From: Eubacterium sp.
Lineage (GTDB): Bacteria > Bacillota > Clostridia > Lachnospirales > Lachnospiraceae
Assembly (NCBI GenBank): GCA_003520145.1
Contig: DOVJ01000032.1
Coordinates: forward strand, 1-6,535
Direction: 5' to 3'
DNA length: 6,535 bases
In this document: piece by piece, positions 1-6,499 of the stretch
Numbering within the stretch: position 1 is the first letter of the stretch
Layout of the letters: the number at the start of each line of letters is the position of its first letter
The notes under the pieces: generated by a model
What the model was told of the DNA's origin: nothing
Seen by the model: only the letters and a program-made list of their open reading frames with translations
The model's database searches: none
Translations under genes and position numbers: made by a program

Positions 1-1315
1 CGAGCATGCATTTGAGAAGCAGGATTATCTTGGCAAGGGCTGTAAGCTTCTTAATTCTGAAGAATTCACAGGTCTTACTGTTGAAGAGGCTAAGGAGGCT
101 ATCACTTGCAAGCTTGAGAAGGCAGGCGTAGCCAGAAGGAAGGTTAATTATCACTTCCGTGAGTGGATATTTGCAAGACAGCGTTACTGGGGCGAGCCAG
201 TGCCTGTTGTATATGGAGAGGATGGCAAGATTCATGTCCTTGCTGATGAGGAACTTCCTCTTATCCTTCCTGAACTTGATGATTACAAGGGAAAGAATGG
301 TAAGGCACCTCTTGAGAATGCTACTGAGTGGAAGAAGTATGATAAGAACGGCATCAAGGGCGTGAGAGAGACTTCTACTATGCCTGGTAGTGCCGGTTCG
401 AGCTGGTACTTCTTGAGATATATCGATCCGCACAATGATAAGGAGTTTGCTAATCAGGAACTTCTCCGCCACTGGATGCCTGTAGATCTCTATATAGGCG
501 GTCCAGAGCATGCGGTTGGTCACCTCATGTATTCGCGTATATGGAACAGATTCCTCTACAATAAGGGCTTGTCTCCTGTTAAGGAGCCTTTTAAGAAGCT
601 TGTTCATCAGGGTATGATCCTCGGCTCTAATGGTATCAAGATGGGTAAGAGATTCCCTGAATTTGTAGTTAACCCTAGCGATATCGTAAGAGACTATGGT
701 GCTGATACTCTTAGACTCTATGAGATGTTCATGGGTCCTCTTGAGGCTTCTAAGCCATGGAGCCAGCAGGGTGTAGAGGGTGCTAAGAGATTCATAATAA
801 GATTCTATTCGTTCTTCTCTGATGAGAATAACATAACAGATGCTGCTACACCTGAGCTTGATAAGGTCTATAATCAGACTGTTAAGAAGGTTACTGCGGA
901 CTTTGAGAGCCTTGGCTTTAACACAGCTATCAGCCAGATGATGATATTCGTCAACGAGGTATATAAGCTTGGTAAGTGTCAGAAGTCTTATGCTGAGGGC
1001 TTCGTGAAGATGATCTCATGTGTATGCCCTCATGTTGGTGAGGAACTCTGGGAGATGCTTGGACATAACAGCACTATTGCTTATGAGCCATGGCCATCAT
1101 ATGACGAATCTGCTCTTGTTGAGAGTGAGGTAAATGTTGCGGTTCAGGTTAACGGTAAAGTCCGTGCCAATATGAGTGTGGCAGTCGATGCGACTGAGGA
1201 CGAGATCCGCGAGAAAGCGCTTGCAATCGATAAGGTTAAGGTACATACAGACGGAAAGACTGTTGTTAAGGTTATCATAATCAAGGGCAAGATAGTGAAT
1301 ATAGTTGTGAAGTAA
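1..1315 (+). CDS. leuS: Leucyl-tRNA synthetase, C-terminal part (5' end outside window)
   Basis: Class I aminoacyl-tRNA synthetase that charges tRNA-Leu with leucine in the cytoplasm. Base 1 finishes a codon that starts outside the window. The reading frame starts at base 2 and runs open for 437 residues to a TAA stop, about half of the usual 800-860. The fragment opens near the end of the CP1 editing domain. It then has the return to the catalytic core (REWIFARQRYWGEP, residues about 53-66), the MPGSAGSSWYFLRY segment (about 127-140), HAVGHLMYSRIW, the KMSKS-loop equivalent KMGKR (bases 638-652), YGADTLRLYEMFMGPLE, the anticodon-binding helices and the short C-terminal domain (VNVAVQVNGKVRA onward). 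The HIGH motif and most of the editing domain lie upstream, outside the window. The GTG at 200 falls inside the conserved core and is not a start. The gene converges on the minus-strand kinase gene. The KMGKR variant is the only oddity. Identification is firm. Confidence 0.97.
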   Translation, partial: EHAFEKQDYLGKGCKLLNSEEFTGLTVEEAKEAITCKLEKAGVARRKVNYHFREWIFARQRYWGEPVPVVYGEDGKIHVLADEELPLILPELDDYKGKNGKAPLENATEWKKYDKNGIKGVRETSTMPGSAGSSWYFLRYIDPHNDKEFANQELLRHWMPVDLYIGGPEHAVGHLMYSRIWNRFLYNKGLSPVKEPFKKLVHQGMILGSNGIKMGKRFPEFVVNPSDIVRDYGADTLRLYEMFMGPLEASKPWSQQGVEGAKRFIIRFYSFFSDENNITDAATPELDKVYNQTVKKVTADFESLGFNTAISQMMIFVNEVYKLGKCQKSYAEGFVKMISCVCPHVGEELWEMLGHNSTIAYEPWPSYDESALVESEVNVAVQVNGKVRANMSVAVDATEDEIREKALAIDKVKVHTDGKTVVKVIIIKGKIVNIVVK

Positions 1316-1335
1316 TGCTATCTTAGATGGAGATA

Positions 1336-1386
1336 AAGGCTGTAAGACATATTTGTGAGTATTCATTGAATGTGTTTTACAGCCTT
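1336..1386. terminator. Long hairpin between convergent genes, probable bidirectional terminator
   Basis: The arms AAGGCTGTAA (1336-1345) and TTACAGCCTT (1377-1386) pair perfectly. Pairing continues inward for ten more pairs, with G-U wobbles, to a loop of about 11 bases (1356-1366), giving a stem of about 20 bp. It starts 21 bases after the leuS stop and lies 3 bases beyond the stop codon of the convergent kinase gene, so it is placed to end transcription from both sides. Neither strand has a clear T-run directly after the stem, which is weaker than a textbook intrinsic terminator. It may act partly by protecting 3' ends or may need a factor. The structure is seen directly; the function is inferred from position. 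Confidence 0.7.
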
Positions 1387-1389
1387 ATG

Positions 1390-4383
1390 TTATTTCACAA
1401 GCTTTTCTAGTGTCTCAAACAGTGTATCGTTATCTATAGGCTTACTTAAGTGTGCGTTCATGCCAGCCTGGAGGCTTCTCTGAACGTCCTCGTCGAAGGC
1501 GTTGGCTGTAAGAGCGATGATAGGGGTATTCTTAGCGTCAGCGCGGTCAAGATCTCTTATTATCGAGGTTGCTTCAAGTCCATCCATCTCTGGCATACGT
1601 ATATCCATGAGTATCGCATCGAAGTATCCTTCTGTGCTTTCTATGAACTTATCTACAGCTATTCTGCCGTTACTAGCAAGCGTGACGCTGATTCCTCTCA
1701 TAGAGAGGACCATAGTCATGATCTCTGCGTTGATCTCAACATCCTCCGCAAGAAGTATATGTCTTCCACTTAAGTCAGTAGCTTCTGACTTATTCTTTGC
1801 GGCTTTTTTCTTGGTAAGAGCGTTGCGGAATTCTTCGATTATGTTGTTGGCAAAGAGTGGCTTTGCTATGAAGCTATCTACACCAGCACTTATCGCTTCT
1901 TCTAGGACATCGTCCCAGCGATATGCAGTGATTATGATGATAGCCGATTCGTGACCTATTATCTTACGTATCTCTCTTGTTGTTTCGATACCATCCATAT
2001 TAGGCATCTTAAGATCTACGAGTATGAGATTGTAAGGATTAGACCTTGCGTGGCGAAGCTTAACCATCTCGATTGCTTCAGGTCCTGAGTATGCTATCTC
2101 ACAGGAGATACCTATCTTCTCGAGTATGAGTCTCGCGTGCTCGCATGCGACAGGGTCGTCGTCGATCACAAGAACACTCATCTTCTCAGGAGCGATATCA
2201 AGCTCTCCATCGGCTGTGATGCTGTGCTCTGAATCCTTCAGAGTAACTGTAACGGTAAAGATGGTTCCTTCGCCCTTGGTGCTCTTAACTTCGATGTTGC
2301 CGTTCATCATCTCGATGATGTTCTTGGTTATGGCAAGACCGAGTCCTGAACTGCCATATCTGTTGGTTGCCGAACCATCTTCTTGTGAGAAGAAATCGAA
2401 GATATGCGGGAGATAGTCCTTGCTGATTCCGATGCCTGTATCGGCTATCGTGAAGCGAAGAACTGAGTTCTTGTCAAACTGAGAGGTGCGCTCGACAATA
2501 AAGTCGATAGAGCCGCCTTCTGGCGTGAACTTCACAGCATTGCCTATTATGTTGATGAGGACCTGCTTGAGCTTCGTGCTGTCTCCGACATAGTAGTCAT
2601 CAACTGCTCCGTTGATGTGGCAGTTATAGTTAAGCCCTTTTTCGACACTTTGGCTGCTGAACATGATGTTGATCTGTTCAAGGAGCTTTGAGAATGAGAA
2701 TTCCTCGTTCTTGAGGGTCATCCTTCCAGATTCGATTCTTGACATATCGAGAATATCGTTGATAAGAGAGAGAAGATGATTGGCTGAGCTGCCGATCTTC
2801 TCAAGGTATTCTCTTGTTGAAGGAGAGATGTCCGGATCGCTCAGCGCAATACTGTCCAGACCGATGATAGCATTCATAGGGGTTCTTATCTCATGACTCA
2901 TATTGGATAAGAAGGTGGTCTTGGCTTTGCTGGCTTCCTCAGCTGTAGTAAGTGCATCGCTAAGCACCTGGCTCTGTGTCATCTGGTCACGCATCTGTCT
3001 GTCGATATCTGTAAATCCAAGACCTATGGCGTGGGGAGCGCTGTTAACGCTTTCACTTGTTAGCTGTACGCTTGCAATCCTTAGCATCTCGTAGCTTTCG
3101 ATACCATCTCTCTCGATGAGGTAGTGGTATGTTAGGAGTCTTTCTTTTTGAAGGCTCTTAAGGATATTCTCTGGATTGATGAACTGCAGGAAGCCTTCGC
3201 GGTAGCTCTCTGCAACTATGTCGTTGGCGTATCTGGTAAATGCATCTTCAAAAGAGAATTCGTCACCTACTTGTGGACCTTCATCCTTTGCGACGGATGA
3301 GCGATAGCAGATACATCTGTCTGAATCAAGATCAGCAAAGTACACGCTCTTATAATCAGATGCGAGAGCGGTGATCATATAGTCTTGCTGGTTGCGCAGA
3401 TTTTCCTCGGCTAGAAGCTTGTTCTGAAGTTCAAGACGCTGAAGCATGCTGAATATGAATATGAGAACCACGATTATAAGTATCGTCTGGATGATACTTC
3501 TTAATATGATTCCGTTAGAAACTGACTGGATCTTCTCACTTATAGTATTTTCGCGAATTAGGTAGGTGAGCATCCAATCGGTACCGCTTATAGGTACGTA
3601 GGACAGAGTTTCCTGAATGCCGTTATATGTGAAGGATACATAACTGTTTTTGCCATTCTTGAAGTCATCGCGTATCTTGAGTGCTGATGCTCCTTTTTTA
3701 AATTCTGCGGATTCAAGTGCAGTAAGAAGATTGTCTTCCTTGGCAAGACCGCCTAAGACCATATCTGTAAGTGCGACACCGTCTGCTGTGTAGATGTTGC
3801 AGAAGGTGGTGTTGTTGTCAGACTGAAGAGATACACCTTCAAGCATGACATCCATGTCTATCTCCATGAAGCACACAACAAGTGACTTGTCATTAAGTGT
3901 CAGGTTATCGACAGGTACTGCGATGATGACTTTCTTCCTGCCGGAATTGTCCTTGAGGGAAATCTCTGGCTCCTTGATGGTCTTATAGTCGATGTTGTAA
4001 TCGGCGATATCGTTCTGTGTTCCGAGAGAGGTGTATATAAGACCATCTTTGTCAATGAATGCGAATTTTTCAAGAGTGTAGAGCTTCTTCATCCTCGCCT
4101 GATAAGCTTGCAGATGTGGGATATCCACAAGGTCGTCTTCTGTCATAAGGTTGACAGCCGTTTTGAGGTTCTTGATATTACCCTGAAGGGTAGATGATAC
4201 TACCTGCTCACGTCTTCCAGCGAGCTCGCTGAGATAGAAAAGACTAACATTATTAACAGCTTTTTTGGTATCTGTTCCTGCTTTTTGACCTATCCATATC
4301 GTGCCTATGACGAATATTATCACGATGAGTATAGCTCCGGCAAACCATACAGGAAAAGACTTCTTAGTTGTTTTGTTGTTCAT
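1390..4383 (-). CDS. Membrane hybrid sensor histidine kinase (Cache-like sensor, PAS-like, HisKA, HATPase, REC, REC)
   Basis: A 997-residue hybrid kinase that should sense an external ligand, autophosphorylate and pass phosphate to its own receivers. Order: short basic N-terminus, TM1 about 13-32; extracytoplasmic region about 33-290 resembling a double-Cache sensor (FAFIDKDGLIYTS at 107-119); TM2 about 292-314; a coiled-coil-like linker without an evident HAMP domain; a PAS-like region about 335-460; HisKA with His497 in SHEIRTPMNAIIG; an HATPase with N box (Asn611, Asn615), G1 box DTGIGI (648-653) and G2 box GSSGLGLAI (677-685); REC1 about 735-857 (DDD 741-743, Asp790, Thr819, Lys841); REC2 about 874-997 (Glu880-Asp881, Asp927, Thr959, Lys981). 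All key phosphotransfer residues are present. It is the last gene of the operon, 21 bases after the Hpt gene. Its ribosome site is weak (GGAA about 11 bases before ATG), so it may be made in lower amounts. The start is supported by the basic N-terminus leading into TM1. The ligand is unknown; the Cache and PAS calls rest on pattern only. Confidence 0.93.
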   Translation of the reverse strand: MNNKTTKKSFPVWFAGAILIVIIFVIGTIWIGQKAGTDTKKAVNNVSLFYLSELAGRREQVVSSTLQGNIKNLKTAVNLMTEDDLVDIPHLQAYQARMKKLYTLEKFAFIDKDGLIYTSLGTQNDIADYNIDYKTIKEPEISLKDNSGRKKVIIAVPVDNLTLNDKSLVVCFMEIDMDVMLEGVSLQSDNNTTFCNIYTADGVALTDMVLGGLAKEDNLLTALESAEFKKGASALKIRDDFKNGKNSYVSFTYNGIQETLSYVPISGTDWMLTYLIRENTISEKIQSVSNGIILRSIIQTILIIVVLIFIFSMLQRLELQNKLLAEENLRNQQDYMITALASDYKSVYFADLDSDRCICYRSSVAKDEGPQVGDEFSFEDAFTRYANDIVAESYREGFLQFINPENILKSLQKERLLTYHYLIERDGIESYEMLRIASVQLTSESVNSAPHAIGLGFTDIDRQMRDQMTQSQVLSDALTTAEEASKAKTTFLSNMSHEIRTPMNAIIGLDSIALSDPDISPSTREYLEKIGSSANHLLSLINDILDMSRIESGRMTLKNEEFSFSKLLEQINIMFSSQSVEKGLNYNCHINGAVDDYYVGDSTKLKQVLINIIGNAVKFTPEGGSIDFIVERTSQFDKNSVLRFTIADTGIGISKDYLPHIFDFFSQEDGSATNRYGSSGLGLAITKNIIEMMNGNIEVKSTKGEGTIFTVTVTLKDSEHSITADGELDIAPEKMSVLVIDDDPVACEHARLILEKIGISCEIAYSGPEAIEMVKLRHARSNPYNLILVDLKMPNMDGIETTREIRKIIGHESAIIIITAYRWDDVLEEAISAGVDSFIAKPLFANNIIEEFRNALTKKKAAKNKSEATDLSGRHILLAEDVEINAEIMTMVLSMRGISVTLASNGRIAVDKFIESTEGYFDAILMDIRMPEMDGLEATSIIRDLDRADAKNTPIIALTANAFDEDVQRSLQAGMNAHLSKPIDNDTLFETLEKLVK

Positions 4384-4404
4384 AGTATGTATGTTCCAAT
4401 CTGA
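4384..4404 (-). promoter_or_regulatory. Intergenic spacer before the kinase gene, with only a weak ribosome binding site
   Basis: The 21 bases between the Hpt stop and the kinase ATG contain no good Shine-Dalgarno sequence. The best match is GGAA, about 11 bases before the ATG, short and rather far away. This differs from the strong AGGAGA ahead of the Hpt gene. Seen directly; the suggested low translation rate is inference. Confidence 0.4.
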
Positions 4405-4740
4405 TTATAGACTTTTTAGTGCTTCAAATTGTGATTTGGCTTCGGCAAGGAGGGCGGAATAATCTGTATCTGTCTTTGCGCGAAGAAGCTCTGTCATCTT
4501 AATTATGGGTTTTGCAAGAGGTGTGAGTGAAAGATTCGAATACATGCCCTTCAGAGCGTGAGCAATCTCAAATGCCGCATCATAATCCTTATCGGTAAGC
4601 TTTTCTTCGAGTGTGATGAGTCTTTCGTCAGCGAGTACTTTTCCTACGAGCATGAGGTAGAAGTCTTCTCTGTTCATGCAGCGGACTAAAGCTTCTTCTG
4701 TGTTGGCTCCATAATTCTTTAGATTATCTATGCTGATCAT
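4405..4740 (-). CDS. Histidine phosphotransfer (Hpt) domain protein
   Basis: A 111-residue stand-alone Hpt protein, the usual length for a single four-helix Hpt domain. It carries phosphate between receiver domains in the cytoplasm and has no catalytic activity of its own. The signature AHALKGMYSNLSLTPL spans about 60-75, with His61 as the phosphorylated residue (codon at 4558-4560) and Lys64-Gly65 after it as in the family. The C-terminal part is predicted helical. No signal peptide or membrane segment is seen. It lies between the REC-EAL gene (9-base gap) and the hybrid kinase gene (21-base gap). The natural reading is a shuttle from the kinase receivers (Asp790 or Asp927) to Asp64 of the EAL protein. 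The start has a strong AGGAGA site overlapping the preceding stop. The family call is firm; partner identity comes from linkage. Confidence 0.92.
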   Translation of the reverse strand: MISIDNLKNYGANTEEALVRCMNREDFYLMLVGKVLADERLITLEEKLTDKDYDAAFEIAHALKGMYSNLSLTPLAKPIIKMTELLRAKTDTDYSALLAEAKSQFEALKSL

Positions 4741-4745
4741 GTTAG

Positions 4746-4751
4746 TCTCCT
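4746..4751 (-). promoter_or_regulatory. Ribosome binding site of the Hpt gene, overlapping the upstream stop codon
   Basis: Read on the minus strand, TAGGAGACTAACATG holds the TAG stop of the REC-EAL gene, an AGGAGA Shine-Dalgarno that shares two bases (AG) with that stop, a 5-base spacer and the Hpt ATG. Ribosomes finishing the first gene would sit on the site for the second, so translational coupling is likely. The arrangement is seen directly; coupling is inferred. Confidence 0.75.
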
Positions 4752-6426
4752 ATGCTTTTATGAATCTCTCGAATTCATCTGCCGGTACAGGCTTCGAGAA
4801 ATAATATCCCTGGATGATGTCACAGCCTATGCTCTTAAGAAGTTCCATCTGTTCTTTAGTCTCTACGCCCTCGGCTATAACCGGCACTTCCACGAGTCTT
4901 GCGATATCGATCATGATCTCGACAAGACGAAAGTCTTTTTTGTTAGTACATATGTTTCTTATGAATTTCATATCAAGCTTCAGTGCGTCAATCGGAAGAG
5001 ATGTCAACATGTTGAGAGAAGAATAGCCACAGCCAAAGTCATCCATCTCAATCTTAAAGCCTATATCGCGAAGTGATGATACTGTATCGATAATCTGCTG
5101 TGAGTTATCAGTATAGGCTGATTCAGTGATCTCTAAGAGGAGCTTTTTCGGAGCAATACCGTTTGTCTTAGTGATCATAAGCAGTTCTTCACCGAGCGTT
5201 GGGTCAAATATATCGACTCTCGATACATTTACCGAAACAGGTAGGTTTGCACCGTAATTATCTTCCCAGCGCTTGATCTGGGCAGCGGCTTCGTTCCATA
5301 CGTAACGATCAAGCTTATGTATCAGACCGTTATTCTCGAAGAGTGAGATGAATTCGCCAGGACTGACCATGCCATACTCTGGGTGTTCCCATCGAACCAA
5401 AGCTTCGGCGCTTGTAAGTACTGCTTTGTCGCCGCGTATGTTGTACTTTGGCTGATAGTATACCTTAAACTGATGCTCTGAGAGAGCTTTGTCGATATCG
5501 TTAATAAGGCGTTCTTCGTGAAGTTCTTTGCTGTGAAGCTTCGCATCGTAAAAGCTGTAAGCGGTTAAGTAGCTGCTTCTTAGCTTGTGGCATGCAAGCC
5601 TTGCGCAATCGAAGCGATGTTCCATGTCTGAGGTGTTCTCATCATCCGAGTATATGCCTAATCTGATGCTTATCTTATTGGCAAGACTATCGTCTATCTG
5701 CTTTACGTAATCTTCGATTTTCTCTGACAAGTCGTCAGTGTGAGGGATATATATGCCAAAACTGTTACTTCCTGACCTGCAGGCAAGACCGCCAGTCTGG
5801 CGTACAAGTTCGTGTATGCTGTTACCGATGTGCTTGAGGACAAGGTCTCCATACTCTCTGCCATATAGTTCATTCACTATGTGAAAACGGTTGATGTCGA
5901 GTACTACAGCATCCATCGGCATGTTGTTCTGGTTGTCGAGGCGCTTGCCATACTCGAGGAAGAATTCTTTGTTGAAGAGGCCTGTAAGGGTGTCTCTTTC
6001 AGTTTCGTGTATGATTATACTGTTTTCGGCAAGCTCGATAGAGTGACCGACTCTGGCTCTTATGATATCAGGTGCATCATAGGGCTTTGAGATAAAATCC
6101 GCGGCACCAAGCTGTAAGCTCTTTACTTCAGCATCCTTTTCAGAAGTCAGAACTATGACGGGAATGCGCCTTAATTCGCTGTCGGCACGTATGATCTTAA
6201 GAAGACTGTAGCCGTCAAGTTCCGGCATGTGCAGGTCAAGTATGATGAGTGAGAGAGTGAGCTTCTCATCTCGTATCATATTAAGTGCCTCTAAGCCGTT
6301 CTCGGCATAATCAACCTCGTAGTGATCGCTTAGCATCGCACCTAACATCTGTCTTTCGATGAATTCATCATCGACTATTAACACTTTTCTGTGAAGTCCT
6401 TTTTTTCGTTCTAGTAATTCTTTCAT
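4750..6426 (-). CDS. Response regulator with REC, degenerate GGDEF and intact EAL domains (probable c-di-GMP phosphodiesterase)
   Basis: A 558-residue cytoplasmic protein, first gene of the operon. REC covers about 13-130: Asp19-Asp20 acidic pair, phosphoacceptor Asp64 in LDLHMP, Thr94, Lys114. GGDEF covers about 140-295 and keeps Asp177 and Asn185 of the metal and nucleotide region (DINRFHIVNELYG), but the signature is GSNSF (219-223) in place of GGDEF. The upstream RxxD inhibitory site is also absent, so cyclase activity is not expected. EAL covers about 305-556 with the expected catalytic and metal residues: Glu341 (EAL), Asn400 (SVNVSR), Glu432 (LEITES), Asp462-Asp463 (DDFGCGYSSL), Lys483, Glu519 (IAEGVET) and Gln539 (IQGYYFSKP). 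Family knowledge says such EAL domains hydrolyse c-di-GMP to pGpG. Phosphorylation at Asp64, probably by the linked Hpt, would control this. The start is fixed by the promoter and an AGGGG site upstream. Domain calls are firm; activity is predicted from residues. Confidence 0.95.
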   Translation of the reverse strand: MKELLERKKGLHRKVLIVDDEFIERQMLGAMLSDHYEVDYAENGLEALNMIRDEKLTLSLIILDLHMPELDGYSLLKIIRADSELRRIPVIVLTSEKDAEVKSLQLGAADFISKPYDAPDIIRARVGHSIELAENSIIIHETERDTLTGLFNKEFFLEYGKRLDNQNNMPMDAVVLDINRFHIVNELYGREYGDLVLKHIGNSIHELVRQTGGLACRSGSNSFGIYIPHTDDLSEKIEDYVKQIDDSLANKISIRLGIYSDDENTSDMEHRFDCARLACHKLRSSYLTAYSFYDAKLHSKELHEERLINDIDKALSEHQFKVYYQPKYNIRGDKAVLTSAEALVRWEHPEYGMVSPGEFISLFENNGLIHKLDRYVWNEAAAQIKRWEDNYGANLPVSVNVSRVDIFDPTLGEELLMITKTNGIAPKKLLLEITESAYTDNSQQIIDTVSSLRDIGFKIEMDDFGCGYSSLNMLTSLPIDALKLDMKFIRNICTNKKDFRLVEIMIDIARLVEVPVIAEGVETKEQMELLKSIGCDIIQGYYFSKPVPADEFERFIKA

Positions 6427-6428
6427 AA

Positions 6429-6437
6429 CCCACCCCT
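6429..6437 (-). promoter_or_regulatory. Ribosome binding site of the REC-GGDEF-EAL gene
   Basis: Read on the minus strand, AGGGGTGGG ends two bases before the ATG. The AGGGG part is 6 bases from the start codon, a usual distance, although it is an imperfect Shine-Dalgarno. No other purine-rich stretch is as well placed, which supports the ATG at 6424-6426. Confidence 0.6.
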
Positions 6438-6456
6438 ATTACATGTATTTTCTTAC

Positions 6457-6485
6457 ATTATATCAGTTTAGGAAATTGATTGCAA
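6457..6485 (-). promoter_or_regulatory. Sigma-A-type promoter of the phosphorelay operon
   Basis: On the minus strand, -35 TTGCAA (6480-6485; 4 of 6 to TTGACA), a 17-base spacer and a perfect -10 TATAAT (6457-6462). Transcription should begin near 6449-6451, giving a short leader of about 25 bases before the ATG, which leaves no room for a riboswitch. It is the only good promoter seen ahead of the three genes and probably drives all of them. Seen directly by consensus match; not tested. Confidence 0.75.
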
Positions 6486-6488
6486 TCA
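6477..6488. promoter_or_regulatory. 12-bp perfect palindrome over the -35 box, possible operator
   Basis: TGATTGCAATCA is its own reverse complement and covers the whole -35 hexamer of the operon promoter. A dimeric repressor bound here would block RNA polymerase. No matching regulator gene is in the window. The symmetry is seen directly; the operator role is a guess from position. Confidence 0.35.
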
Positions 6489-6499
6489 TAGAGATAAAT

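Noticed and set aside
200..1315. GTG at 200 as a true start for a shorter protein
   Set aside because: The same frame is open to base 2 and encodes conserved LeuS sequence directly upstream, so this is an internal valine.
1097..1366. 89-residue open frame on the minus strand across the end of leuS and the hairpin
   Set aside because: It is antisense to the conserved LeuS C-terminus, covers the hairpin, has no domain and no good ribosome site. It is a shadow of leuS.
1450..3094. Several plus-strand open frames inside the kinase gene (1450-1773, 1502-1954, 2126-2416, 2903-3094)
   Set aside because: All are antisense to well-conserved kinase and receiver domains, with low-complexity Ser/Leu-rich translations and no recognisable motif.
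5758..5772. Active diguanylate cyclase in the GGDEF domain
   Set aside because: The signature is GSNSF, lacking the acidic residues needed for metal binding and catalysis.
4814..6090. Open frames inside the REC-GGDEF-EAL gene on either strand (4814-5026, 5322-5546, 5881-6090)
   Set aside because: They overlap catalytic EAL, GGDEF or REC coding sequence in other frames and have no independent support.
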